Shown here: piece by piece, positions 25,182 to 33,587 of the stretch
Layout: each line of letters opens with the position of its first letter
How positions within the stretch are numbered: position 1 is the stretch's first letter
Assembly (NCBI GenBank): GCA_023415235.1
Contig: JAEZLP010000012.1
Coordinates: forward strand, 56,685 to 120,684
Direction: 5' to 3'
Source: Bacillota bacterium
GTDB taxonomy: Bacteria; Bacillota; Clostridia; Peptostreptococcales; Anaerovoracaceae
Length of the DNA: 64,000 nucleotides
Made by a program: the position numbers and the translations under genes
Notes under the pieces: model-generated
Databases searched by the model: none
What the model saw: only the letters and a program-made list of their open reading frames with translations
Told to the model about the DNA's origin: nothing

Positions 25182-25412
25182 TTAGTTTATCTTCTCTTCT
25201 ACGTACTTAACGATATCTCCGACGTTTTGGAATTTTTCCGCTTCTTCATCGGGAACTTCGATTTCAAACTCGTCTTCTATCGCCATAATGATCTCAACAG
25301 CATCCAATGAGTCCGCTTCCAAGTCCTTCATAAGGCTTGTTTCAAGAGTAACGGCTGATTCATCTACACCTAACTGCTCAACGATAATCTCTCTTATTTT
25401 TTCAAATGTCAT
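25182..25412 (-). CDS. acpP: Acyl carrier protein
   Basis: A 76-residue acidic acyl carrier protein. The phosphopantetheine attachment serine is Ser35 in EADSLDAVEI. It shuttles acyl chains through type-II fatty acid synthesis. It is alone here, outside a fab cluster, with its own promoter and terminator. GGAGGTAAAAC precedes the ATG. Confidence 0.97.
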   Translation of the reverse strand: MTFEKIREIIVEQLGVDESAVTLETSLMKDLEADSLDAVEIIMAIEDEFEIEVPDEEAEKFQNVGDIVKYVEEKIN

Positions 25413-25478
25413 GTTTTACCTCCATGTTTTCAAGCAATTTAACTATTCTAGCCTGCTATTCTACCAATGCTCAAACCT

Positions 25479-25507
25479 ATTATAAGTTACTGTCTACAAT
25501 ACTGCAA
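25479..25507 (-). promoter_or_regulatory. acpP promoter
   Basis: TTGCAG (25502-25507) and TATAAT (25479-25484) with a 17-base spacer on the minus strand, about 70 bases before acpP. Confidence 0.7.
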
Positions 25508-25547
25508 TAACTTTTTATAACGCATTTGTAGAATTTTTAGGTTTTCC

Positions 25548-27542
25548 TTATGCCTCCTCACAAAGTGCAATCCATGTCTCATAGGTTTCTGCGATTAAAT
25601 CCTTCAAGCGGTTGAGATCACTTTGATAGACCGCTATTTGCTCGTGATCCGTATAGACCTCTTCCTTGCACATTTCATTCTGGATCCACTCAATTTTTGC
25701 TTCCGTATCGGCGATGCTTTCCTCCAGCCGCTTTCGCTCTTTTTCCAGTCGCTTCTGCTGAGTCTGAGCTTCCTTGGCTCTGCGCCTCTCCTCCATGGAG
25801 GAGAGGCCGGACTTTTCTCCGGGAACCGTACTTTGCTCTTTCTCGGAACCGTACGTCGTAGAGCCGGTTCCCGCCTTCTGCCCCAGCTCCTCCAGATAGC
25901 TCTTGCCGGAGCCCAGCGATTGTTTCTTTTCCATGTAGTAGTCGTAACCGCCAAGATAATTTACGACGCCCTGTTCACCCAGCTCGACAATCCGGGTGGG
26001 CACCCTGTTAAGAAAATATCTGTCATGGGATACGACAATCATTGTTCCGGGAAAATCCATCAAGGCTTCCTCGAACACCTCCTTGGAAGCGATGTCCAGG
26101 TGATTGGTCGGCTCGTCCATGATCAGCAGATTCGCACCCGAAAGCATGAGCTTCAGCAGCGACAGTCTCGCTTTTTCACCTCCGCTCAGGGATGAAACTG
26201 TTTGAAATACCATATCATTTTTAAACAGGAAACGTCCGAGCAGGCTCCTGACCTCGGTATCGGTGTAAAGGCGATAGGCGGAGTGAACCTCCTCCAGTAC
26301 TGTGTTGCCTCCTTCAAGAAGACTCTGCTCCTGATCGTAGTAACCGAAGGATACATTATGGCCAAGTCTGAGATATCCCTGATCCGGCTCTAATTCTCCC
26401 ATGATAATTTTTAAAAGAGTGGTCTTGCCAATACCGTTTGGCCCTACAAGACATATTCGTTCGCCTCTCTTCACGTCAAGTTCGACATTTTGAAATAACT
26501 GTCTCCTCTGATCGCCTCTGCCGAAGCTTTTGGATAATTCTTTGATGAGCAGAACATCGTTCCCGCTTTGGAAATTCTGTCTGAATCTGATTTTCATTTT
26601 TCCTTGGGGGGAAGACGGTCTCTCCAGGCGTTCGATGTGTGAAAGGCGCTTTTCTCTTGAGCGGGCCCTCTTCGCCAGTTTTTCCGTGCCGTGCTGCTTG
26701 AAGCGTCGGATAATCTCCTCCTGCGCCTGGATTTCCTTCTGCTGGGCTTCATATTTCCGGATTTCATCCGCTTCTTTTCGCCGTTTCTTTTCGGCATAGG
26801 CGGAATAATTCCCGTCATATGTAACAAGCTTGTGGTTCTCGATCTCAAAGATAAGAGTCACGGTCTGGTCAAGAAAATACCGGTCGTGGGAGATGACCGC
26901 GATGGTTCCCGAATAGGTTTTCAAATATTGCTCCAGCCATTTTAAAGTGCCAATGTCAAGATGATTGGTGGGCTCGTCCAGAAGAAGCAGATCGGGTTTT
27001 TTCAGCAGCAGGGCTGCCAGCGCCAGTCTGGTCCTTTCCCCTCCGCTCAGAATAGAGATCCTTTTATCGAAATACTCTTCCGGGAACGCCATGCTGTTTA
27101 GTATTCCATGAATTTCGCTTTTATACCCGTATCCGTTTTTATTTTTAAACGTTTCCGTCAGTTCGTCATACTCATGAAGCTTCCTGCCCACATCCTGCCC
27201 ACGGGCCGATTCCTCTGAAATTTCATGGGCCAGCCTTTCCAGCTCTCTTTCCATCTCAATGACCTCGGAGAAAATGGACAGCATCTCCTCATATACGGTT
27301 TTTTCCGACTGGAAGTTGTCGCTTTGTCTCAGATAACCGATTTTAATGCCGGAGGACACAAAAAAATCACCCGAATCAAAGGCAAGTCTCCCCGACAGGA
27401 TGTTCAGCAGCGTTGTCTTCCCCGCGCCGTTTGCGCCTACGATACCGATTCGGTCTCCCTGGTTGATATGGAAGGAGGCGTTGGTCAGTATGGGGTCGAT
27501 TCCATATGTTTTTGTAATATTATTGGCAGATAATATAATCAT
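25548..27542 (-). CDS. ABC-F family ATP-binding protein
   Basis: A 664-residue soluble protein with two ABC ATPase cassettes and no membrane domain, the ABC-F design. Walker A motifs are GANGAGKTTLL and GPNGIGKTTLL; signature motifs are LSGGERTRLAL and LSGGEKARLSL, each followed by LLDEPTNHLDI or LIMDEPTNHLDI. The Arg/Lys-rich linker between cassettes and a C-terminal coiled coil (about 590-664) fit the YdiF/Uup-like translation-factor groups that bind the ribosomal E site. The start is uncertain: ATG 27542 (MIILSANNITK) suits homologues, but no good ribosome site precedes it; upstream ATGs at 27557 and 27584 are alternatives. Confidence 0.9.
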   Translation of the reverse strand: MIILSANNITKTYGIDPILTNASFHINQGDRIGIVGANGAGKTTLLNILSGRLAFDSGDFFVSSGIKIGYLRQSDNFQSEKTVYEEMLSIFSEVIEMERELERLAHEISEESARGQDVGRKLHEYDELTETFKNKNGYGYKSEIHGILNSMAFPEEYFDKRISILSGGERTRLALAALLLKKPDLLLLDEPTNHLDIGTLKWLEQYLKTYSGTIAVISHDRYFLDQTVTLIFEIENHKLVTYDGNYSAYAEKKRRKEADEIRKYEAQQKEIQAQEEIIRRFKQHGTEKLAKRARSREKRLSHIERLERPSSPQGKMKIRFRQNFQSGNDVLLIKELSKSFGRGDQRRQLFQNVELDVKRGERICLVGPNGIGKTTLLKIIMGELEPDQGYLRLGHNVSFGYYDQEQSLLEGGNTVLEEVHSAYRLYTDTEVRSLLGRFLFKNDMVFQTVSSLSGGEKARLSLLKLMLSGANLLIMDEPTNHLDIASKEVFEEALMDFPGTMIVVSHDRYFLNRVPTRIVELGEQGVVNYLGGYDYYMEKKQSLGSGKSYLEELGQKAGTGSTTYGSEKEQSTVPGEKSGLSSMEERRRAKEAQTQQKRLEKERKRLEESIADTEAKIEWIQNEMCKEEVYTDHEQIAVYQSDLNRLKDLIAETYETWIALCEEA

Positions 27543-27553
27543 ATTTTGATCAA

Positions 27554-27618
27554 GCATTCGGATTGCTGAAACAGCAATCTCCATCCCAGCAATTCAGGCT
27601 GCTTAAGCAGCAACCTCC
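27554..27618 (-). repeat. Imperfect tandem pair of hairpin units before the ABC-F gene
   Basis: On the minus strand two ~35-nt units each begin GGAGRTTGCTG and carry an inverted repeat (GCTGCTTAAGCAGC in the first, GATTGCTG/CAGCAATC in the second). They sit between tsaD and the ABC-F start and supply GGAG words that blur start-codon choice. Confidence 0.55.
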
Positions 27619-27634
27619 ATTATTAATATTTCGG

Positions 27635-28651
27635 CTATAATGCCAGATTGGGGTAGGCATCCAGGAAAAGATCATCCTCCATGCCCGCCTTGTACTTGTA
27701 ATAGGCAGCGGCGGCAATCATCGCGGCATTGTCCGTGCAGAGCACAGGAGAAGGATAATACAGCGCAAGACCTTTCCTGCTGCAGGCCTCCTTCAGCATG
27801 GAGCGCAGAAGGCTGTTTGCGGCTACTCCGCCAGCCAGAACAATCTTGTCCTTTTTCATTCGTTCCGCGGCCATCACTGCCTTTGCAACGATTACCTCCA
27901 TGACGGCAAGCTGGAAGCTGGCAGCCGTATCCTCCACGTTGGCCGGTTCTCCTTTGAGCTTTTGCGTATTCAGATAGTTCAGAACCCCCGTTTTGATTCC
28001 GCTGAAGCTGAAATCAAGACTGTCCTTTTCAAGAAAAACACGCTTAAATTCAACGGCATGAGGGTTTCCGGCCTTTGCGGCCTTATCGATGAGCGGTCCG
28101 CCTGGGTACCCCAGACCAAGCACCCTTGCAACCTTGTCAAAGGCCTCGCCGGCTGCGTCGTCTCTGGTACGTCCCAGTACCTCATATTGATTGTAATCCG
28201 TCACGTCTACGATGCTGGTATGTCCTCCCGAAACCACAAGCGCCATGAACGGCGGCTCTAATTCCTTATGTTCAAGGTAGTTGGCGCTGATGTGGCCCTG
28301 GATATGGTGAACTCCCACCAGCGGCTTTTTCAGAGCATATGCCATGGCTTTTGCAGTTGCCAGCCCGATCAGCAAAGCGCCCACCAGACCAGGTCCATGT
28401 GTGACGCCGATGAGGTCCACTTCCTTTAAGGTTATGCCTGCTTCTTCCAACGCGTTGTCGATTACCGTATTGATGTTGTCCAGATGGTGCCGGGATGCTA
28501 TTTCGGGCACTACACCGCCGAACACCTGATGAACCTTGATCTGGGAGGCGATCACGTTGGAAAGCGCTTCACGGCCTTCCAGGACCACTGCCGCCGAGGT
28601 TTCATCACAGCTGGATTCTATTCCTAATGTTACGAACTTGTTGTCTTTCAT
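27635..28651 (-). CDS. tsaD: tRNA threonylcarbamoyladenosine transferase TsaD
   Basis: A 338-residue TsaD (Kae1/Gcp) that transfers the threonylcarbamoyl group to A37 of ANN-decoding tRNAs. It shows the N-terminal LGIESSCDETS, the metal-binding histidines in VGVHHIQGH and the ASKHA-type LVVSGGHT. ATG 28651 is chosen: GGAG lies 5 bases upstream, and the GGAG is part of the last codons of the small gene before it, implying translational coupling. TsaE and TsaB are encoded just upstream on the same strand. Confidence 0.96.
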   Translation of the reverse strand: MKDNKFVTLGIESSCDETSAAVVLEGREALSNVIASQIKVHQVFGGVVPEIASRHHLDNINTVIDNALEEAGITLKEVDLIGVTHGPGLVGALLIGLATAKAMAYALKKPLVGVHHIQGHISANYLEHKELEPPFMALVVSGGHTSIVDVTDYNQYEVLGRTRDDAAGEAFDKVARVLGLGYPGGPLIDKAAKAGNPHAVEFKRVFLEKDSLDFSFSGIKTGVLNYLNTQKLKGEPANVEDTAASFQLAVMEVIVAKAVMAAERMKKDKIVLAGGVAANSLLRSMLKEACSRKGLALYYPSPVLCTDNAAMIAAAAYYKYKAGMEDDLFLDAYPNLAL

Positions 28652-28653
28652 TC

Positions 28654-28863
28654 TTACTCCATATTTGTAAATCGGTTCTGCATATTTAAAATGCAACGGT
28701 CATCCGCTGTAAGATGCCTGCAGTTTTCACAGGATTGATAGTCAATCATATTGAAGGAGGTAACATCATTTCTCCTTGAGAATCTGCTGCACTGCGAGGA
28801 AGCCGTGAGCATTTCATCATTCAGATCATGATAGTCTTCATAATAATTATTTCTGATTTTCAT
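28654..28863 (-). CDS. Small Cys-containing protein between rimI and tsaD (hypothetical)
   Basis: A 69-residue protein starting MKIRNNYYED after GAGGAGAAACACC. Cysteines at 25, 45, 48 and 57 (the last three as CENCRHLTADDRC) could hold a zinc ion. Its stop (28654) falls inside the ribosome-site region of tsaD, so it is translated in step with tsaD. No family was recognised; clostridial relatives are likely. Position inside the tsa cluster hints at a tRNA or translation link, but that is guilt by association only. Confidence 0.65.
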   Translation of the reverse strand: MKIRNNYYEDYHDLNDEMLTASSQCSRFSRRNDVTSFNMIDYQSCENCRHLTADDRCILNMQNRFTNME

Positions 28864-28956
28864 CGGTGTTTCTCCTCTCAAGATCACTAATATTTACACT
28901 TAGTATTTCAATCGAGGAAAAATTTATGAGAAGAAAATATGGGCATCATTTGGGAT

Positions 28957-29400
28957 TTATTCCGTACGCCACATTATTATAGCATCTTCTCCGTTGTCTT
29001 CATAATAATTTTTTCGCAGCCCGGCCGGTACAAAACCAAATTTTGAATAAAGGGAAATGGCCGGTTGATTGGATGCCCGGACTTCCAGCGTATGGCTTTT
29101 AATCCCGTTTGCCACGGTATGGGAAAGCAGCACGGACACCAGCGCCTCGCCGATGCCCCTTCTCCGGAAATCCGGATGGACGGCTACGTTGGTAATATGC
29201 CCTTCATCCACAATGCACCAGAGTCCCGCATAGCCCACCATCCTGCCGTCGATTTCCGCAACGATATAAAAGGCCAGCCTGTTTTCCCTGATTTCCTTTT
29301 CAAAGGATTCTTCGCTCCAAGGCGCGGAAAAGCAGAGAACATCCATCTCTGCCATAGGTTTGATATCTTTCTCTTCTGCTTGCCGTACGACCAGGTCCAT
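28957..29400 (-). CDS. rimI: Ribosomal-protein-alanine N-acetyltransferase RimI
   Basis: A 147-residue GNAT acetyltransferase. The acetyl-CoA loop is visible as VHPDFRRRGIGEALV and the RimI-type context as HTLEVRASNQPAISLYSKFGF. RimI acetylates the N-terminus of ribosomal protein S18 and usually lies in the tsaE-tsaB-rimI-tsaD cluster, as here. Its ATG shares one base with the tsaB stop (TAATG). Confidence 0.9.
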   Translation of the reverse strand: MDLVVRQAEEKDIKPMAEMDVLCFSAPWSEESFEKEIRENRLAFYIVAEIDGRMVGYAGLWCIVDEGHITNVAVHPDFRRRGIGEALVSVLLSHTVANGIKSHTLEVRASNQPAISLYSKFGFVPAGLRKNYYEDNGEDAIIMWRTE

Positions 29401-30119
29401 TAAGCCTTTCCCTCCAGCTTTCTTTCCGCCTCCGCCTTTCTCATATAGACGGGTTTGAGATCATACAGACTCTTTTCTCCCCCTGCGCGGAGAATATCCA
29501 ATGCCATTCTTGCCACAGAAGATGCTTTCTGCAGTCTTATGTCGTCTTCCGCAAATAGTACTCGTATATTGCTGTTTAACGATGAATCCTGCCATTTCAG
29601 GATTTGCTCCCCATAAGCGGCGATTCCGTCACCAAAGAAGGTGATCTCATCCGCAGCGGCTTCCAGCTTTTCAAGCAGGTCGGCAAGATCATAAGCCCCG
29701 CCTGGGACCACTTCCCTGAAGCAGCCGTCTTCGGTCCATTGATACGCTCCGCCGTAAACCTGGCTGCGTCTTGCATCAAAAATAGGACAGATGACGCCTC
29801 TGTATTCGGGGGAATTATATAGGAACGTCTTTAATGTGGGTACGCCGATGGTCTCCAGCTCCAAAGCCTGGGCGAGCGCCCTTGCGGAGGAAACGCCGAT
29901 CCGGATTCCCGTAAAGGAGCCCGGCCCTTCTGATACTGCAATATAATCCAAATCGTCTATTGACATTCCACGTTTCTCCAGCAAAATATCCACCATAGGC
30001 ATCAAATTCTGCAAATGATTCATTTTTTGGTCAGAGGCTTCCATAAAAACCTCTTCTTTTTCATTGACCAATGCCACGGAGGCCTCTGCGCCCGTGGTTT
30101 CAATGGCAAGTATGTTCAT
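29400..30119 (-). CDS. tsaB: tRNA threonylcarbamoyladenosine biosynthesis protein TsaB
   Basis: A 239-residue TsaB, the ASKHA-fold partner that dimerises with TsaD. MNILAIETTGAEASVAL at the start and SEGPGSFTGIRIGVSSARALA are family signatures. ATG 30119 follows AAGGATAAGAG at the tsaE end; an upstream extension overlapping tsaE is rejected. It lies between tsaE and rimI in the operon. Confidence 0.95.
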   Translation of the reverse strand: MNILAIETTGAEASVALVNEKEEVFMEASDQKMNHLQNLMPMVDILLEKRGMSIDDLDYIAVSEGPGSFTGIRIGVSSARALAQALELETIGVPTLKTFLYNSPEYRGVICPIFDARRSQVYGGAYQWTEDGCFREVVPGGAYDLADLLEKLEAAADEITFFGDGIAAYGEQILKWQDSSLNSNIRVLFAEDDIRLQKASSVARMALDILRAGGEKSLYDLKPVYMRKAEAERKLEGKA

Positions 30120-30123
30120 TCTC

Positions 30124-30540
30124 TTATCCTTCGACATCATAAATTCGCTCTTCTTCTCCCGCTCCGTACTCGATCCTGATTGTGATTGCATCCTCGGGAA
30201 TCAGCTCTTCGATCTGATCCGCCCACTCGATGACGCAGACGCCTTCTCCGAAAAAGTACTCCTCATATCCCAGTTCGTACATCTCTTCGAGGTCGCAGAT
30301 CCTGTAGACGTCAAAATGATAGAGGGGCAGTCGGCCATCCGTATACTCCTGGACAATGGTAAAGGTAGGACTTGTAATCATCTCCCTGATTCCAAGCCCT
30401 TCCGCAATAGATTTGGTAAGGGTGGTCTTCCCTGTGCCCAGCTCGCCGATCAAGGCGACCACATCGCCGGGCTTCAGTTTCTTTGCCAGCTCCAGTCCAA
30501 ATTCTCTCGTATCCTGTTCATTCTGGATTACTTTTCTCAT
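30124..30540 (-). CDS. tsaE: tRNA threonylcarbamoyladenosine biosynthesis ATPase TsaE
   Basis: A 138-residue ATPase that resets the TsaB-TsaD complex. Walker A is GELGTGKTTLTK, followed by ITSPTFTIVQEY and YHFDVYRI, as in the family. First tsa gene of the cluster; 65 bases separate it from the riboflavin-transporter gene upstream and no strong promoter or terminator is evident between them. Confidence 0.96.
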   Translation of the reverse strand: MRKVIQNEQDTREFGLELAKKLKPGDVVALIGELGTGKTTLTKSIAEGLGIREMITSPTFTIVQEYTDGRLPLYHFDVYRICDLEEMYELGYEEYFFGEGVCVIEWADQIEELIPEDAITIRIEYGAGEEERIYDVEG

Positions 30541-30605
30541 TTGTCAACAATCACTCCGGAAATCGTCTGTATTGTTCGGGGTCCTCTTAGCTCGATCCTT
30601 CTTCC

Positions 30606-31142
30606 CTATTTATGCAAATACCTTGCGATTGATTTATAGGTTAGGAAGGTTACGATGGAGTTGATTCCCGCTTTCAAAAGATTGAAGGGCAGGATCACCG
30701 TACCAAGCATGGCAATGACCGCTTCTCTCGGAACGCCCAGATAAATGGGGGTAATGAGCAGATTCCAGAGCAGCATGCTCCCCGTCATAATTATTGTACC
30801 ACATACCAACGCGATTACCGCATTTTTTCTTGTCTTGTGTCTTTTATAAATATGTCCTGCAGCCAGAACGAAGGCCCCTGTGGCAACGACATGCATGAAG
30901 AACCCAATGAGTCCGTCTCCGCCAAGGACGAAGGCCTGAATAAAGCTGACGATCAGCGTCAGTACGAAGCCTGCCAGCGGTCCGAAGGCAAACGCGCCGA
31001 TAAAGATCGGAATGTCTGCCGGATCATAGACTAGAAACGGCGCCGGCGGGAACGGAATCCTGATCAGCAGCACCAGTACGACGGAAATAGCGGCAAGCAT
31101 TGCCATTTTAGTAATTTTTGTTGTTCTTTCTGAACGATTCAT
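30606..31142 (-). CDS. ribU: Riboflavin ECF transporter substrate-binding protein RibU
   Basis: A 178-residue membrane protein with about five to six helices, the size of ECF S components. The N-terminal helix begins KMAMLAAISVVLVLL, as in RibU-type proteins that pair with a shared EcfT/EcfA module encoded elsewhere. The substrate is inferred from the FMN riboswitch in its leader. ATG 31142 has AAAGGAGG 8 bases upstream; an in-frame upstream ATG at 31163 would bury that site and is rejected. Confidence 0.92.
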   Translation of the reverse strand: MNRSERTTKITKMAMLAAISVVLVLLIRIPFPPAPFLVYDPADIPIFIGAFAFGPLAGFVLTLIVSFIQAFVLGGDGLIGFFMHVVATGAFVLAAGHIYKRHKTRKNAVIALVCGTIIMTGSMLLWNLLITPIYLGVPREAVIAMLGTVILPFNLLKAGINSIVTFLTYKSIARYLHK

Positions 31143-31156
31143 TTCAAATTCCTCCT

Positions 31157-31345
31157 TTAACATTCTGTCCGATGCTTTAGCAGCGCTGACAGAATTTAGG
31201 CTAAGAAATCACAAATCTTTGATTTGTAGATTTCTATCGTCTTAACATTCTGTCCGATGCTTTAGCAGCGCCGACAGAATTTAGGCTAAGAAATCACAAA
31301 TCTTTGATTTGTAGATTTCTATCGTCGCACATTCTGTCCTACGCT
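31157..31345. repeat. 85-bp tandem repeat with two inverted repeats per unit, in the ribU leader
   Basis: Two nearly identical 85-bp copies (starting 31157 and 31242, one base different in the part compared) and the start of a third (31329). Each unit contains ATTCTGTC...GACAGAAT and AGAAATC-x-ACAAATC...GATTTGT-x-GATTTCT, so each can fold into two hairpins. They lie between the FMN-riboswitch terminator and the ribU ribosome site. Confidence 0.9.
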
Positions 31346-31390
31346 TTATTAATCATTGGACTTTAAAATAGATGGAATCTGTCAGGTCAT

Positions 31391-31420
31391 TAAAAAAGCC
31401 TTGAAACTTCTTTCAAGGCT
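31391..31420 (-). terminator. FMN-riboswitch expression-platform terminator
   Basis: AGCCTTGAAA / TTTCAAGGCT arms (31397-31406, 31411-31420) with a 4-nt loop, then six T on the minus strand. It is placed just 3' of the FMN aptamer. Confidence 0.9.
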
Positions 31421-31453
31421 AAATTGCACATTATAGGATGACTCCCTATGTGT

Positions 31454-31575
31454 GTTTCTTTCATCCGGACTATACCGTCGGTATCGGGATCCAACCGATT
31501 CATGCCTGACAGGCTCGCGGACTCGTGGCTTTATGCCCATTACCGCCGGTGAGGACTCGCACCTCGCCCTGAAAC
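31454..31575 (-). promoter_or_regulatory. FMN riboswitch (RFN element)
   Basis: On the minus strand the blocks AGGGCGAGG, CACCGGCGGTAAT, GTCCGCGAGC, ACCGACGGTATAGTC and GGATGAAAG occur in the order of the RFN element. They are closed by a GTTTC/GAAAC P1 helix. FMN binding is known to favour termination and so lowers ribU expression when flavin is plentiful. Confidence 0.97.
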
Positions 31576-31661
31576 AGATTTACTATGTTATTATATTCCC
31601 GCGCTTCTTGTATGTCAAACAGTAATTCCTTCAAATTCCGGGAAAGGAATCGCATGATTCG

Positions 31662-31684
31662 GAAAAAGCCAAGCTGGCAGCTTG
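31662..31684 (-). terminator. Terminator after the liv-to-118-aa gene run
   Basis: CAAGCT / AGCTTG arms (31670-31675, 31679-31684) with a 3-nt loop followed by GCTTTTT on the minus strand, directly after the stop at 31685. Confidence 0.6.
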
Positions 31685-32041
31685 TTAAAACTCAATTTTA
31701 TTCTTTTTGGCAAGATCCTCTTTTTTATTGGAATTCCAGCCGCGAATCTGTCTTAGATCCTTGGTGATCAGCATATAGGCGTATGAACCAAGGAAGGAAA
31801 GAACCGCAAGAAGGGCGACGACCATGATAATCCGGATTTCCAGAATCGGTTGCTTTATAAATTCAATAATCATAAAAACCACCAGGGCGGCGCAAGCGCC
31901 CAAGCAGACAATAATCTGAATCACACAGATGATGAAGGCATACCTTCGGGTTCTCTTATTTGCCGCCGAATCAAGAAACCGTGAAAATTTCTCAAGGAAA
32001 AGAAAAAAGTAACCCAAAAGCTTATTTAAAACGGATTTCAT
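31685..32041 (-). CDS. Small membrane protein of unknown function
   Basis: A 118-residue protein with a basic, amphipathic N-terminal third, two strong hydrophobic segments (about 35-63 and 68-92) and a Lys/Asn-rich cytoplasmic tail. No family recognised. Its ATG overlaps the stop of the dipeptidase gene by 4 bases, so it is co-translated with it; whether the two act together is unknown. Confidence 0.7.
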   Translation of the reverse strand: MKSVLNKLLGYFFLFLEKFSRFLDSAANKRTRRYAFIICVIQIIVCLGACAALVVFMIIEFIKQPILEIRIIMVVALLAVLSFLGSYAYMLITKDLRQIRGWNSNKKEDLAKKNKIEF

Positions 32042-33537
32042 TGCTCTTCCTCTCGGATTTCTTCCTCTCGGAGCTCTTGCTTGCGGACTGCCTTGCCGTC
32101 CGCAAGCTCAAAGATGGCGTCCGCATATATTTTTGCGCATTTTATCAGATTGGCCACGGTAATATGTTCATTCTTCTGGTGGGCAAGCTCCGGCTGGCCC
32201 GGAAAATCTGCTCCGAAGGCCACCGTGTTTTTCACCGCTCTGGCGTAGGTGCCTCCTCCGATAACCAGGGGCTTGCAGTCCATGTCACCTGTGTGCCTCT
32301 TATATACATCCATAAGAGTGCAGATCATCGGATCATCCGCCGGGATGAAGATCGGCCCCTTGTGTTCCTTCTTTACAATGCCCAGATTGTATTTGTTCAC
32401 CACCGGCAGAATCCCATTGTAAACCGCTTCTTCGTCGCCGGTGACCGGATATCGGACATTGACCGTAATAGAGGCCGACTCGTCGTCGATATTTAAAAGT
32501 CCTACGTTAAAGATCAGTTTGCCAGAGGGTTCGTCCTCAAAGCCGCAGCCGATTCCGCTGCCGCAGAGATCGAAGCCGATGTAGTCGTTGTAGAAATCGA
32601 TGAAATCCCGCACATCCTCGTTGTCCAAGCTGATCTCATCAAAGAATTTCATCAGGATGGAAATCGCGTTCAATCCCTTGCCCGGTCTGGCTCCATGGGC
32701 GGAAATTCCCTGTGCGGTGATCTCCAGGTTTTTTCCGATCCCTTTCGTATTGAGCTGGTATCCGGTTTTCTTTCTGAATTCCGCAGCCTTTTCCTTTACG
32801 TCATCATAGGAATCGGCCTTGATCACGGCCCTGGCAAAGTCCGCCACCATGTTCGGCGCGTTTCCCCCCGTCATGGATCTCAGAGAGACGCCCTTTGCAT
32901 TGGCAGGTGTTTTTCCGAGCTTCTTGGCCAGATCAAAGATCAGCAGACCCATTTCACCGTGAATCGCCGGGAAATCACCATCGGGAGAAAATCCGAAGTC
33001 CGGGTGCTTCACCCGCTTCAGATAGTAATGCATTCCTTTCCAGCCCGTCTCCTCATCCAAGCCCAGGATTAAGCGGACCTTCTTTTCCGGAACAATCCCC
33101 GCGTCCTTCAGCGCTTTCATAGCGTAATAGGCCGCAACGGTAGGTCCTTTATCGTCAATGGCGCCACGCCCGTATATTTTATCATCGACCAGCTCGCCGC
33201 CGAAGGGATCATAGTCCCAATCCTTGCCTTCCGGTACTACGTCCAGATGACACAGAATTCCCATGATCTCATCGCCGGTTCCGACCATATCCCCTTCTTC
33301 ATCGTAAAGATATCCCCCGAAGTCGATATGCCCGCCGTAGTTGTCGATGTTTTCCGTATCAAAACCGTCCGCCTTGGCTTTGTTCAGCATATATTCCAGG
33401 GCTTCATGGACTCCCGGGCCGAAAGGCTTGTCTTCAAGGGGCTCCCCCGCCATGCTTTTAATGGCGATGAGCTCCTGCAGGGTTTTGATCATTTCCTCCC
33501 GGTAGTTGTCAATCAGGTCTAAGTATTTCCGTTCCAT
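32038..33537 (-). CDS. M20 metallodipeptidase (Sapep/PepV type)
   Basis: A 499-residue cytoplasmic dipeptidase. The metal site reads GILCHLDVVPEG (His-x-Asp), then GRGAIDDKGP and LGLDEETGWKG, the M20/PepV pattern; near the C-terminus VIGGGTYARAVKN completes it. Such Mn2+/Zn2+ enzymes release the N-terminal residue from dipeptides taken up or made by larger peptidases. GGGAGG precedes the ATG. Just downstream of capA-like gene, on the same strand. Confidence 0.92.
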   Translation of the reverse strand: MERKYLDLIDNYREEMIKTLQELIAIKSMAGEPLEDKPFGPGVHEALEYMLNKAKADGFDTENIDNYGGHIDFGGYLYDEEGDMVGTGDEIMGILCHLDVVPEGKDWDYDPFGGELVDDKIYGRGAIDDKGPTVAAYYAMKALKDAGIVPEKKVRLILGLDEETGWKGMHYYLKRVKHPDFGFSPDGDFPAIHGEMGLLIFDLAKKLGKTPANAKGVSLRSMTGGNAPNMVADFARAVIKADSYDDVKEKAAEFRKKTGYQLNTKGIGKNLEITAQGISAHGARPGKGLNAISILMKFFDEISLDNEDVRDFIDFYNDYIGFDLCGSGIGCGFEDEPSGKLIFNVGLLNIDDESASITVNVRYPVTGDEEAVYNGILPVVNKYNLGIVKKEHKGPIFIPADDPMICTLMDVYKRHTGDMDCKPLVIGGGTYARAVKNTVAFGADFPGQPELAHQKNEHITVANLIKCAKIYADAIFELADGKAVRKQELREEEIREEEQ

Positions 33538-33587
33538 TGCACCGGACCTCCCAATGATTTATATCAATCTCATTATCTTAATCTTAT

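Noticed and set aside
31585..31767. 60-codon plus-strand frame beyond the FMN riboswitch
   Set aside because: No ribosome site, no conserved motif, and it overlaps the 118-residue membrane protein gene and its terminator.
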